Shown: positions 18,036 through 26,656 of the stretch, in pieces
Position numbering within the stretch: position 1 is the first letter of the stretch
How the letters are laid out: the number at the start of each line of letters is the position of its first letter
Assembly (NCBI GenBank): GCA_019359765.1
Contig: JAHHGU010000022.1
Span: 1 to 64,000 of the forward strand
DNA from: Aphanothece sp. CMT-3BRIN-NPC111
GTDB lineage: Bacteria; Cyanobacteriota; Cyanobacteriia; Cyanobacteriales; JAHHGU01
DNA: 64,000 nt
Reading direction: 5' to 3'
Notes under the pieces: generated by a model
Told to the model about the DNA's origin: nothing
Database searches by the model: none
Seen by the model: the letters and a program-made list of their open reading frames with translations, nothing else
Position numbers and translations under genes: made by a program

Positions 18036-18067
18036 AAAAAAAAAAGACGTTCTGGCGGAACGTCTTT
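18036..18067 (-). terminator. Intrinsic terminator between kinase and protease genes
   Basis: AAAGACGTTC at 18043-18052 pairs with GAACGTCTTT at 18058-18067 around loop TGGCG. On the minus strand the stem is followed by an unbroken T-tract (the A-run at 18035-18045), making it a strong terminator for the metalloprotease transcript. On the plus strand the tail is weaker (CTTTACT), but the stem may also stop the kinase transcript. Confidence 0.8.
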
Positions 18068-18177
18068 ACTAACGAGCGGCAATTCATCCGCTGTCCCTTT
18101 TTGTTGAAATACGTTGTCTAGGTTCAACCGCAGACTATATTTTTAATTCGCTTCCCAAACAATCGCCATTCGCTTGT

Positions 18178-20385
18178 CTATTGACAGGTATAGATGCGGA
18201 CGTTATCTATGACCCAACCGTAATCTCCAACAATCGGATCATTGGCTTCGCGGAAGCGGAAACGAACCGCCTTGCCTGCTAGTGAAGCTAAATTATAGCG
18301 GGTAGAAACGTAGTTACCGCCAGGGTAGGTACTGGTAAAGGCAGCTCGTCCGGCAATGGGGCTGCCGTCACTGGTAGAGATGGTGCCGTTATAGTTCTGA
18401 CCTGCTTGAAATAAAGGTCTGGCATCTGTCCAAGTGTTGCTCGTACCGATGCTGTACTCTACCACTCCACCGTCATAGCCAGGTTCCAAACTAAAAGCAT
18501 GCTTGAAGTGTAAGAACGCTCCTGATGGTATGGTGACTCCCGTCTTCATAGCTGCCACTGAATCAGTTGGGCCATCAACATCATCCACCGCCAGAGACTT
18601 CTTGTCATAAGGATTGTCGGGATCGGTATAGAAGATCCAGGGATTTGAGCCTCGTAAGTTGGTGAACTGCCAGTTGGTACTCGCCTCCATGTTGTCAAAG
18701 AAGGCATCCTTGGGGTTCTTACCCACTGGACAGACAGATGCCTCAGGTTGATAACCAGCGTATGGTTCCCGATCCATCTCAACAGCCAAAGTCGCATTTA
18801 GTACCTGCGTACAGTTGGCGGCTGTAATTCCGGCGGTACCAATTAGGCTGCGGCAGCTTTGGTTGACATAGTTGTAGAGATCGAAGTAGTCGGAGCCAGA
18901 GGTGAGTAAACTTGTTTGTGCCTTGTAGTAAATCTTGGCAACTTTTGTAATACCGATCCCAGTGATGGTCTTGCCATTAAAACTGCCGCCATCGGTCATC
19001 AAGTAGACAGCTTTATTGTTAATACCACTATTGGTATGTACCCCTCCATTATCCTCGAAGTTCTGGTCAAAATCGTAATAGCTGCTAGTCATCTTGTCCG
19101 GTTGCTGAAGCAGTGGAGGGTTTTTCATGTCCCGAATTGGGCCACCAAAAACACTAACAGGAATATCCTCCCCTAATTGCCAGCGCACCGTTGCCGCATC
19201 ATTGCCTTTGCCGTTCGTCAAGTCAATAAACTCACCGAAGAGATCGGACATCGATTCGTTAATGGCTCCAGCCTGATAATAGTAATTCAGGTTAGAGGTA
19301 TATTGTGTTAGCCCGTGGGTGAGTTCATGCCCAACAACATCATCGGCTACAGACAGACCATCGCCGTAGACCATTTGCCTACCATTCCAAAAGGCATTCT
19401 TATAATTAGTGCCGTAATGCACGGTTGAAATTAAGGACGACCCGGCTCCATTAAGACTATCTCGCCCAAAGTTATTCTTGTAGAAATCGTAAGTATCGCC
19501 TGCATATATATGGGCATTCTTCGCATCTGTATCCCCATTTGAACAGGTGGTATTGCTCTCACCGCAGACTAGCGTACCGGGTAGAGTTTGAGAATTTCTC
19601 GTCGTATAAGTTTGACGAGTTCTGGCATTAGGAAGGTTATTCCAGGTGATGACAACTTTATTCGGTGCTTGAGCATCCACCAACACAATCTGTTGAATGG
19701 GATCGAGGGTGTTGGGAGTGACATCAACGCGCCAGACTAACTTAGGCTGACCAGTTTTAGGACCGATAAGTTCTGGCACATAAATAGTCAGTTCGGGAGT
19801 GGTGGCATTTAGATCTGAGGGATTCAACTTGTACTTTTTTTGTACAGCCCTTAATGCCGTTTGCCTTGCTTGCGACGCAGGAACTTTGGCAGCCGTACTT
19901 AAACTCAGACCTGGAGCTGTTTTACCACTAATAGAGAGCAGGTTACCCTGTTCGTCAAGGTTAACATTCAACTCACCCGAAAACACTGGCACATTGTTGT
20001 AAACCTGCTGATGTTTGAGTGTATCCTGCCCGTCAGCTTTAAATGACTTCTTGAGTGCCAGTTGTGCCTGGGGGTTATCTATACCGAACGATGGCCCATA
20101 AACCCTGAGAAAGCTCCGCGATCGCTCCTCAGCATTACCTGGTCGATTGGGAAGATTACCAGGTAGCGCCAGACCTTGAGGGCCGTCACTGCCAACCAAA
20201 GTGGTCTTGCCGTTTTTATGCTTTTTGACAACGGCTCCAGAACCTTCTGGTGCTGCGCTAGGTGGCTCCCCAACACGCTGCGCGAGCGCATTAGGAGCAG
20301 CCATTACTCCTGATTGTAAAAACAGCATTAGGGCTGTTAAATGCACAGAAGGCTTACGTGAAAAATGTTTAAAGTTGCCCATCAA
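18178..20385 (-). CDS. M4 family (thermolysin-type) metalloprotease, secreted
   Basis: 735 residues. Signal peptide residues about 1-35, ending near NALAQR. An FTP-type propeptide follows (residues about 60-245), then the catalytic domain. The zinc motif is HELTHGLTQYT, with the third ligand in GAINESMSD, so HExxH plus the downstream glutamate are present. The catalytic His region is HTNSGINNKAVYL. The C-terminal ~170 residues form an extra beta domain (WQFTNLRGSNPW ... FRFREANDP) resembling the accessory domain of immune-inhibitor-type proteases. It is made as a zymogen and secreted. The gene 50 bp upstream encodes a candidate M4 inhibitor. Confidence 0.95.
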   Translation of the reverse strand: MMGNFKHFSRKPSVHLTALMLFLQSGVMAAPNALAQRVGEPPSAAPEGSGAVVKKHKNGKTTLVGSDGPQGLALPGNLPNRPGNAEERSRSFLRVYGPSFGIDNPQAQLALKKSFKADGQDTLKHQQVYNNVPVFSGELNVNLDEQGNLLSISGKTAPGLSLSTAAKVPASQARQTALRAVQKKYKLNPSDLNATTPELTIYVPELIGPKTGQPKLVWRVDVTPNTLDPIQQIVLVDAQAPNKVVITWNNLPNARTRQTYTTRNSQTLPGTLVCGESNTTCSNGDTDAKNAHIYAGDTYDFYKNNFGRDSLNGAGSSLISTVHYGTNYKNAFWNGRQMVYGDGLSVADDVVGHELTHGLTQYTSNLNYYYQAGAINESMSDLFGEFIDLTNGKGNDAATVRWQLGEDIPVSVFGGPIRDMKNPPLLQQPDKMTSSYYDFDQNFEDNGGVHTNSGINNKAVYLMTDGGSFNGKTITGIGITKVAKIYYKAQTSLLTSGSDYFDLYNYVNQSCRSLIGTAGITAANCTQVLNATLAVEMDREPYAGYQPEASVCPVGKNPKDAFFDNMEASTNWQFTNLRGSNPWIFYTDPDNPYDKKSLAVDDVDGPTDSVAAMKTGVTIPSGAFLHFKHAFSLEPGYDGGVVEYSIGTSNTWTDARPLFQAGQNYNGTISTSDGSPIAGRAAFTSTYPGGNYVSTRYNLASLAGKAVRFRFREANDPIVGDYGWVIDNVRIYTCQ

Positions 20386-20435
20386 CTAAAAATTAACGAT
20401 TTCTAATCGTTTGAGGTGGAATAAATAAGAAAGTT

Positions 20436-21005
20436 TTACTGAGACAAGGTTTGATTGAGAATTGAGGAAAGCTGGTTAACCAACTCCCCATACTCAGAAT
20501 CTTGCTGAAGTTGAGAATCATCCAGTTGAATTGTCTGTTGTTGCTCGTTAAGCGTTAAGGTAACCCTGTGCTGAAAGCAATCAGCACAACGGCTATTTAA
20601 CCTGGATGGTGTTCCTGAAGCAGCTGGGGACTTGAGACTTTTTACCAGCATGGTTATGTTGGCAATTTGTTCAGTGGAAGCTTGTTTAGTGATATTTTTG
20701 TTCCGCTTTCGATCGCTAGCGATCAATTGAGCATCACTATTGAGCGTGAGTTGTCTCCTGAATCCAGCTATGCCCCCAGAGAGTTCATATTGAATATTCC
20801 AAGACTTTAAATCTTCATTATTAATGACTGTAGATCCTTGTTTTAATGTTCCTGTTGGTTTAGCTGGAAGCCCAGAGCGATCGCAGTTGCCCTTGTCTAA
20901 GCTAATGGCGGAGACTTTTCCGGTAGTAGCAGCCAATGCTACGAGCGCGATCGCTAACACACTAGTGAATACGCCGCTCAAAATCAATTTTTGTTTAACC
21001 TTCAT
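20436..21005 (-). CDS. Exported protein, candidate emfourin-type M4 protease inhibitor
   Basis: 189 residues with a signal peptide (hydrophobic segment about 8-27, ending VSA). The mature part has ELSGGIAGFRRQLTLNSD, a mid helix (EQIANITMLVKSLK) and a late strand pair (HRVTLTLNEQQQTIQLDDSQ) followed by a leucine-rich C-terminal helix. This ERSGGFAG-like strand plus helix plus strands layout resembles emfourin, a small inhibitor of protealysin encoded beside M4 proteases. Emfourin itself is shorter and cytoplasmic, so this would be an exported version. Cysteines are present (CDRSG, CADC) and could form disulfides. First gene of a probable two-gene operon with the protease. The assignment rests on pattern and context only. 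Confidence 0.55.
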   Translation of the reverse strand: MKVKQKLILSGVFTSVLAIALVALAATTGKVSAISLDKGNCDRSGLPAKPTGTLKQGSTVINNEDLKSWNIQYELSGGIAGFRRQLTLNSDAQLIASDRKRNKNITKQASTEQIANITMLVKSLKSPAASGTPSRLNSRCADCFQHRVTLTLNEQQQTIQLDDSQLQQDSEYGELVNQLSSILNQTLSQ

Positions 21006-21349
21006 TTAATGAAGAGGCTGTTTGCCTAAACGAGTCTTACTATGAACCTTTATTTTAACGAAGTAAACCTGAGTCCAAAGTTCCCCCTTCAGGGAGAAAC
21101 TTCAGGATGCTAAAGCAATCATCTGCTAGGAGATATATATATTTTTATCGCTGCTAGTCTCCAAAAAGGGAATGTGTGGGCGTCCCTATAACAGCTACAG
21201 ACTTACGCTAACTCAGAAGGGTCAAACAATTTTAGATTTTAGATTGACCTAGGCTTGTATAGTGGGACGAGGCTTGAACCAAATTTCACGTCCTCAAGTT
21301 ATCTGTTAATCTGCCTGGGGATTTCACCTGGTAGGGTGGGTATTGGTTG
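21006..21349. other. Intergenic region between candidate inhibitor and proline-rich protein
   Basis: 344 bp. It contains one copy of a dispersed repeat (21243-21290, annotated separately). The rest shows an AT-rich patch near 21130-21150 (GATATATATATTTTTATCG) but no coding signal. Both neighbours are on the minus strand, so it should carry the promoter of the gene at 20436. Confidence 0.5.
21243..21290 (+). repeat. Dispersed repeat, GTGGGACGAGGCTTGA type (copy 1)
   Basis: ATTGACCT, then a short variable part, then TAGTGGGACGAGGCTTGA and ACCAAATTTCACG. The last 31 bases (21260-21290) recur exactly at 35754-35784, and a diverged inverted copy occupies 52031-52076. Probably a non-autonomous mobile repeat or the end of an insertion sequence. 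Confidence 0.75.
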
Positions 21350-22006
21350 CTAGGGAAGTGTTCCCGGTGGCACGCTTGTGGGTTGTGAAGGAAGTGTTCC
21401 AGGTTGTGGGGAGACTGTCCCCGGTGGCACGCCTGTGGGTTGTGGGGGGACTGTCCCCGGTGGCACGTTTGTGGGTTGTGGGGGGACTGTCCCCGGTGGC
21501 ACATTTGTGGGTTGTGAAGGAATTGCTTCTGGCGTGGGTGTTGGTGTGAGTGTTGGAGACGCAGACGGGCTGGGTGGGGTTACATTATTTTGAAAGCCAA
21601 GTAAAGACTCGATATAGGGGAAGTAAGTGGCCCAGCGCTGTACGTAAGGCTGGCTTTGCCATTGCTGACGATTGACTTTTAAAGACACAATGGGAGCGAT
21701 GAAGCCCTGATTTTCTGCAAGCACTATAAGGGCAACATTTGTCACTGAAATATCTTGCTTAAAGCGGCGCTGTGTAGTTGCCCAGGAAACGGCTTCGGCT
21801 CTATTGAGCAAACTTTCGTAAGACTCATTGGCTTCACGGCTTATGGGAACGGTAATCTGAGCAGTAGAAGCCTGATCTGTCTGTTGTGCGATGGTAGAAG
21901 ACCTGCCTTCGGCGATCGCGCGATCCACCAGCCAAGTAGCACCACACCCGCCCAGCAGTGCAACTAAACTAATCCGCACTAAGCATCTGGGGGCAATAGA
22001 CTTCAT
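21350..22006 (-). CDS. Exported protein with proline-rich tandem-repeat C-terminus
   Basis: Start taken at ATG 22006, giving MKSIAPRCLVRISLVALLGG then C, a signal with a possible lipobox (LGGC); an in-frame ATG at 22093 would add 29 residues that do not look like a signal. About 218 residues. A globular part (residues about 45-140) has ISREANESYESLLNRAEAVS and a helix-rich region. The final ~65 residues are tandem 12-residue units of type VPPQPTNVPPGT, encoded by 36-bp repeats at about 21366-21520. Function unknown; the repeats suggest an extended cell-surface or periplasmic stalk. Confidence 0.65.
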   Translation of the reverse strand: MKSIAPRCLVRISLVALLGGCGATWLVDRAIAEGRSSTIAQQTDQASTAQITVPISREANESYESLLNRAEAVSWATTQRRFKQDISVTNVALIVLAENQGFIAPIVSLKVNRQQWQSQPYVQRWATYFPYIESLLGFQNNVTPPSPSASPTLTPTPTPEAIPSQPTNVPPGTVPPQPTNVPPGTVPPQPTGVPPGTVSPQPGTLPSQPTSVPPGTLP

Positions 22007-22258
22007 AGGCTTAAATGAAGAAGTGTTCAGCTTTTTCCGCTGGCAAGGAATTGTCAATAAAAACTTGGAATGAGAAGCGTTAGACTGCCACATAGTTGCC
22101 CTTGCTCTCCAATAGAATCGCCGCTTTTTAGGCCTTCTAAGCTCAATATAACTTTCTGAGAGGAGATTTCATCTTCATCAGGGCACAGAACAGCTACGAT
22201 CAAATTGCGCTAGCGCGATCGCCCATTACCCAACATCCTTGCATCGAATCACAAAGCT

Positions 22259-22873
22259 ATGTCAGCGCCAGCATTTGAGAAAACTAACTTCGGTTGGCAA
22301 GTGCAGCAGATCCAGCAGCAGGTATGGGAGTGGCTGGAACTAAAATTGTCTCAAACTCGCCCCAACCTACCAAATGTTTCATTGCCCTCCTGGTTAAGAA
22401 ATTTGTCTTTTCCCGTTTGGTTACCAAAAGCCATATTTTGGGTAATAGTGGGTTTGTTACTCACTTGGGTCGGTTGGCAGTTGTGGCGGCGATGGGGTGG
22501 TTCTTCTTTCCCCTCACTACTGCGGAATTTAGCCCAGAAGCCTGGAACCACGCCAGCCAGCAAGTTAAGTACATCAGATTGGCTGCGGCGATCGCAGGAA
22601 TTTTCTCGGCAGGGCAACTACCGTCAGGCTTGCCGATGCCTTTATATGGCTATGTTGCAGCAATTAAATGACGCTGGTATTGCCCCTCAGCAACCGAGTC
22701 GCACGGATGGGGAATATCTACAATTAACTCAAGACTTGCCCCAACAGCAGTCATATCAAACATTACTGGCAATTCACGAGCAGTTGTGTTTTGGCAATGT
22801 TGAAATTTCCGGCTCAGTCTTTGAGGAGTGCCAGGAAGCATATCGGGAAATTCAGGCACTAGAGGCTAAATAA
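22259..22873 (+). CDS. DUF4129 domain membrane protein
   Basis: 204 residues. A single membrane helix at about 60-77 (FWVIVGLLLTWVGWQLW) is followed by a cytoplasmic DUF4129 helical domain (RRSQEFSRQGNYRQACRCLY ... RTDGEYLQLTQDL ... ELCFGN-like end). In other bacteria DUF4129 proteins are encoded with DUF4350, MoxR ATPase and DUF58 proteins, a set linked to envelope functions and folding of membrane-exposed proteins. Its stop overlaps the ATG of the DUF4350 gene (TAATG), so the two are translationally coupled. No start ambiguity was noted. Confidence 0.85.
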   Translation: MSAPAFEKTNFGWQVQQIQQQVWEWLELKLSQTRPNLPNVSLPSWLRNLSFPVWLPKAIFWVIVGLLLTWVGWQLWRRWGGSSFPSLLRNLAQKPGTTPASKLSTSDWLRRSQEFSRQGNYRQACRCLYMAMLQQLNDAGIAPQQPSRTDGEYLQLTQDLPQQQSYQTLLAIHEQLCFGNVEISGSVFEECQEAYREIQALEAK

Positions 22874-24009
22874 TGAACAGGCGTTGGTTATGGCTGGGGG
22901 CGATCGCACTAAGCGCAACGATATTATTTACCCTGGTGGCGGCTCCTAGTACTGGTAAGCTCAACAATAGTGGTTCCACATACAGCCGCTCTCCTGATGG
23001 CTATGGCGCTTGGTACGCCTTCATGGAAAAGCAGGGAACTCCCGTCAAACGTTGGCAAAAGCCGTTTGATAATTTACCAGGAGTCAGTAGCCCCAGCGTC
23101 TCGCCTACGGAGGCACAAACCAAAACCCAAAATGGCATAACTTTGTTGCGTGTCAACAGCCAACTGGCTGAGGGATGGCTTAATTCTCAGGAAGAGAATT
23201 GGGTCAAAGGAGGCAATACGCTGGTAGTCTTGGGAGTCAGGGAATCGGTCACAGAGGCCAAATTCAACACCATACAGGAAAGTTCTGCTGGTGGTGTCAG
23301 AATTGGCACGCGACGGCGGATGAGTGAATTACAAGAGGGAGAGAAACAATCGTTAGGCGATCGCTTCGGTGCCGTTGTTTGGCAAGAACAGTTAGGCAAG
23401 GGACAGGCGATTTTTGCAACGACGCCACATCTCGCCGCCAATGCCTATCAGGATGAACCAGGTAACTATAAGTTTCTCGCCCAACTCGTTACTCAAACAG
23501 GCAGTTTAGTTTGGGTGGATGAATATATTCACGGCTATAAAGATCAGGAAGTCAGGGCAAAAGAAGACGCGGAAGATTGGATAGTTTACTTAGCCAAGAC
23601 GCCTCTGTTACCCGCGATATTGCAGGCAGGCGTTCTGCTACTGGTTCTAGTATTGGCTCAGAATCGTCGCCTGGGGCCACCCCTCACATTAGCAGCACCA
23701 GTAGTTGATAACAGCGAAGCGTATATTCAGGCGCTTGCTGGTGTCTTGCAAAAAGCTGAAAGTAGCGAATTTGTTTTAGAGGTAGTGGGTAAAGAAGAAC
23801 AGCTACAGCTGCAAAAAGCTTTAGGATTAGGTTCAGCCTTACTCGATCATCAGACTTTAGTAGCTGCTTGGGTACAGCAAACAGGGCGAAAAGCAGCAGA
23901 ACTAGAACAAGTGCTACAACTGCAATCTAAACAGCGCCGAATCAGCGAACGAGACTTGCTGGCTTGGTTGGAAAAATGGCAGGCACTTCGCTATCATTTG
24001 CCATCTTAA
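22873..24009 (+). CDS. DUF4350 domain membrane protein
   Basis: 378 residues. An N-terminal membrane anchor at about 5-25 is followed by an extracytoplasmic DUF4350 domain starting STYSRSPDGYGAWYAFMEKQ, a helix-strand fold likened to GATase-like or ligand-binding domains. A second membrane helix at about 250-270 (PAILQAGVLLLVLVLAQNRR) leads to a cytoplasmic helical tail. It is coupled to the DUF4129 gene by one-base overlap. In many genomes the MoxR and DUF58 genes follow at once; here a TnpB element and an epimerase gene intervene, and MoxR starts about 3.2 kb downstream. Confidence 0.88.
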   Translation: MNRRWLWLGAIALSATILFTLVAAPSTGKLNNSGSTYSRSPDGYGAWYAFMEKQGTPVKRWQKPFDNLPGVSSPSVSPTEAQTKTQNGITLLRVNSQLAEGWLNSQEENWVKGGNTLVVLGVRESVTEAKFNTIQESSAGGVRIGTRRRMSELQEGEKQSLGDRFGAVVWQEQLGKGQAIFATTPHLAANAYQDEPGNYKFLAQLVTQTGSLVWVDEYIHGYKDQEVRAKEDAEDWIVYLAKTPLLPAILQAGVLLLVLVLAQNRRLGPPLTLAAPVVDNSEAYIQALAGVLQKAESSEFVLEVVGKEEQLQLQKALGLGSALLDHQTLVAAWVQQTGRKAAELEQVLQLQSKQRRISERDLLAWLEKWQALRYHLPS

Positions 24010-24030
24010 GCTTAGCCTGCTGAGTCATAT

Positions 24031-24200
24031 TTGACACTCCCCCAGATGAACCAGGGGGATTCTAGCGGTTGTCTAAGCGGGGGATAAATCCACCCGCTGA
24101 GACGCTTCACTAGATAGCGGACTGCCATTGACCGCACCCCCTGCGTCAGCCATAGCCATTGCAGCTACAGCGCTCTGAAGGCTCAGGGGGCATGAAAAAC
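24031..24200 (-). ncRNA. Predicted TnpB guide RNA (omega/reRNA) region
   Basis: In IS200/IS605 elements the guide RNA scaffold overlaps the 3' part of tnpB and ends at the right end, with the guide taken from the flanking DNA. Here the terminal hairpin 24038-24059 would be the last scaffold structure and the bases below 24031 (GTGTCAA then AATATGACTCAG on the minus strand) would supply the guide. The 5' limit is a guess. Family knowledge and position only; no transcription evidence. Confidence 0.35.
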
Positions 24201-25251
24201 CCAACCATTGACCAATATTCTGAGAAGCATTCCAATCAGCGTTGCAACGATACCCGTCAAACCCTTTGAACCAATCCCCGTTTCGCTTTCCGAGAACACC
24301 GTTGCGATGATCTGATTTGCTGGTATATGGGGCTGGAACAGATTGCACAGAAATACCCGCTCGGATAGCTTTGTACCGAGTGAATACTTCTAGCTGATAG
24401 AACGCCCAACTATCACGGTTATTACCAGCGTCAGACTTGGTTTTCTGGCGTTGCTTCGACGTTTGCCGGATGCCGCTCAAGTCTTCAAACCGCAATCCCA
24501 TCTCAAAGTCTGAAGCGAATTGAACCAGTTCTTTCGAGATGACGTGATTGATATGGGTCATGATTCGTCTTTCACTTTGCTCTAATCGCTTCACTTCCTT
24601 TAGTTGCTTGGCTTCTTGAAGCTGGCGGCGAGTGCGCTGAAACTGTCGTCTCAATCCTTTTACCCGTCCGCTTTTCCAGAACTTGCCAAATCCTCTAGGG
24701 AGTGCAGCAACAGCAATATTGTTTTGTCCTCTATCCACTCCAATCCACTGTTCTGCCGCTTTCGCATCGGGAACGTCCATCGACACAGAAACCAGTGCAT
24801 ACCAGATGCCTTTTTTAGACCTACAGATTTTTAGTGTGCCGAGCTTAGCTCCACCTGCAATCAGTTTGTCTAAGACTTCAGTATGCGACGCTGAATGAAC
24901 TTCTAGAGGGATGCGCCCTTTCCTACCTCTGTAAAGGCTGAAAGATAGCGCGTAAAGATCACCCGACCTCAATACCTCGTAACCTTGATTATTCACTTCC
25001 AGCCACATACGCTTAAAGTGCTTCGCCTTGGTTTTGGTGTTGGTATTGCGAATGGTTTGGTTAATCCACATTGAACCAATCTCAATGTGCTTGAAGGCAG
25101 CACTGGTTAGCTTATGGCGTTCCCTCTTATCAACATTTAACAAGTCATTGGCGACTTGAGTGTTAACAGCCGTTAGCCGCTCAAACTCAAGTGCCTTGAC
25201 TTGATTAAGTCGATAAAAAGGAAGCTTTAGAGTGATTGTTAGTCCTGCCAT
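24073..25251 (-). CDS. tnpB: TnpB-like RNA-guided nuclease with degenerate zinc ribbon
   Basis: 392 residues, typical TnpB length. RuvC acidic residues are kept: Asp173 in IGVDRGQNNIAVAA, Glu256 in RFEDLSGIR and Asp339 in CNADWNASQNIG. A basic bridge-type helix (RRQFQRTRRQLQ) lies between. Unusually, the zinc ribbon between RuvC-II and III is degenerate: where most TnpBs have YTSxxCxxCG and a second CxxCG, this one has YTSKSDHRNG and FKGFDGYRC, so the four ligand cysteines are not there (only Cys336). TnpB normally cuts DNA at sites matching its guide next to a TAM. The frame is intact. Whether this protein still cuts is uncertain. Confidence 0.9.
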   Translation of the reverse strand: MAGLTITLKLPFYRLNQVKALEFERLTAVNTQVANDLLNVDKRERHKLTSAAFKHIEIGSMWINQTIRNTNTKTKAKHFKRMWLEVNNQGYEVLRSGDLYALSFSLYRGRKGRIPLEVHSASHTEVLDKLIAGGAKLGTLKICRSKKGIWYALVSVSMDVPDAKAAEQWIGVDRGQNNIAVAALPRGFGKFWKSGRVKGLRRQFQRTRRQLQEAKQLKEVKRLEQSERRIMTHINHVISKELVQFASDFEMGLRFEDLSGIRQTSKQRQKTKSDAGNNRDSWAFYQLEVFTRYKAIRAGISVQSVPAPYTSKSDHRNGVLGKRNGDWFKGFDGYRCNADWNASQNIGQWLGFSCPLSLQSAVAAMAMADAGGAVNGSPLSSEASQRVDLSPA

Positions 25252-25471
25252 ATAGTCATTATAATGCTATCCTACAGATGTGTGCAGGATGTTAATTAAA
25301 CAAAATAGTCTGCACACGAGGAAGGCAGCCTCTACTCTCGTTTTTACCCTCCGGCTAAAGCACGGAGGCTCTCAACTTCGCTTTTGGTAGGGGCATAGGT
25401 GGGAGGTTATCGGCAGGTGGCGATCGCTTGAGTAAGTGGTGTTAGTGGAATAAAGATGGTAAGGGGTATTT

Positions 25472-26656
25472 ATGGAGCAAGACTTTAAAGCACTGGCTGA
25501 ACTTTACAAAAACGCGCTCCTTAACGATGTCATCCCATTTTGGGAAAAGCACTCGCTCGACTGGCAGCAAGGCGGCTATTTCACCTGCCTAGATCGCCAA
25601 GGCAAAGTTTACGATACCGACAAATTTATCTGGCTGCAAAATCGCCAAGTGTGGATCTTCTCCATGCTGTATAACCAGCTAGAAAAATGCGAAGACTGGC
25701 TCAAAATTGCTGCAAGTGGTGCTAATTTTCTTGCCCAAAATGGTAGAGATGCTGACGGCAACTGGTACTTTGCACTGACCCGCGAAGGCAAGCCGCTGGT
25801 GCAACCCTACAACATCTTTTCTGACTGCTTTGCAGCGATGGCATTCAGCAAATATGCACTGGTTTCAGGCGAATCCTGGGCTATTGATGTAGCATTACAG
25901 GCTTACAACAATGTTTTGCGCCGCCAGGAAAACCCCAAAGGCAAATATAACAAGACTTATCCAGGTACGCGCCCAATGAAATCACTGGCAGTGCCAATGA
26001 TTTTAGCCAACCTATCACTAGAGATGGACTGGCTATTGCCAAGCAACCAATTTGAGGAAATCCTGGATGCAACCGTTCAGGAAGTCATGAGCGATTTTCT
26101 AGATCGAGATCGAGGGCTAATGTACGAAAACGTTGCTCCCGATGGTTCGCATATTAACAGTTTTGAGGGACGGCTGATTAACCCCGGTCATGGCATTGAA
26201 GCTATGTGGTTCATTATGGATATTGCTAATCGCCGAAACGATACTAAAACAATTAACCAAGCTGTTGATGTGATGCTCAATATCCTTAATTTTGCCTGGG
26301 ATAGTGAGTACGGCGGGTTGTATTACTTCATGGATGCGGACGGTCATCCTCCACAGCAACTGGAATGGGATCAAAAACTGTGGTGGGTTCACTTGGAGTC
26401 ATTGGTAGCGCTAGCTATGGGCTATCGCCTGACAGGACGTGAGGCGTGTTGGGAGTGGTACCAAAAGATGCACGATTACGCCTGGTCGCACTTTGCCGAT
26501 CCAGAATACGGTGAGTGGTTTGGCTATCTCAACCGTCGCGGTGAAGTGCTATTGAACATCAAAGGTGGCAAATGGAAAGGCTGCTTCCACGTACCGCGTG
26601 CATTGTACCTATGCTGGCAGCAGTTTGAGGTATTATCATATGGCTTTAACGGTTGA
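25472..26656 (+). CDS. AGE-family sugar epimerase/isomerase
   Basis: N-acylglucosamine 2-epimerase family, an (alpha/alpha)6-barrel enzyme that interconverts C2 epimers (GlcNAc/ManNAc) or isomerises mannose. 394 residues, full length. Family signatures seen: [18 protein letters not shown] near residues 52-69, [17 protein letters not shown] near 242-258, [11 protein letters not shown] near 307-317 and [14 protein letters not shown] at the end. The histidines in [13 protein letters not shown] and FHVPR are the likely catalytic or binding ones. Cytoplasmic. Cyanobacterial homologues include Synechocystis slr1975. Its place between a TnpB element and the MoxR gene suggests an inserted gene. Exact substrate cannot be told. 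Confidence 0.9.
   Translation: MEQDFKALAELYKNALLNDVIPFWEKHSLDWQQGGYFTCLDRQGKVYDTDKFIWLQNRQVWIFSMLYNQLEKCEDWLKIAASGANFLAQNGRDADGNWYFALTREGKPLVQPYNIFSDCFAAMAFSKYALVSGESWAIDVALQAYNNVLRRQENPKGKYNKTYPGTRPMKSLAVPMILANLSLEMDWLLPSNQFEEILDATVQEVMSDFLDRDRGLMYENVAPDGSHINSFEGRLINPGHGIEAMWFIMDIANRRNDTKTINQAVDVMLNILNFAWDSEYGGLYYFMDADGHPPQQLEWDQKLWWVHLESLVALAMGYRLTGREACWEWYQKMHDYAWSHFADPEYGEWFGYLNRRGEVLLNIKGGKWKGCFHVPRALYLCWQQFEVLSYGFNG

Larger units (their letters stand above)
24031..25370 (-). mobile_element. IS200/IS605-type element carrying tnpB only
   Basis: Boundaries are inferred from end structures. Right end: TTGACACTCCCCC...GGGGGATTCT at 24031-24062, with a 6-bp stem (24038-24043 with 24054-24059), just past the tnpB stop. 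Left end: the hairpin CCTCCG/CGGAGG at 25348-25368 with TTGAG next to it on the minus strand (25371-25375), the expected position of a TnpB target-adjacent motif. An extra inverted pair GTGTGCAG/CTGCACAC lies at 25280-25317. No Y1 transposase or serine recombinase gene is present, so the element is non-autonomous. It lies between the DUF4350 and AGE genes. Confidence 0.75.

Noticed and set aside
21378..21593. Glycine/valine-rich ORF opposite the proline-rich gene
   Set aside because: It is the antisense of the 36-bp repeats (PPGT read as GGTV) and lacks independent support.
24073..25251. Cas12-type effector of a CRISPR system
   Set aside because: Length, motifs and flanking end hairpins fit TnpB; no CRISPR array or cas genes are in the window.
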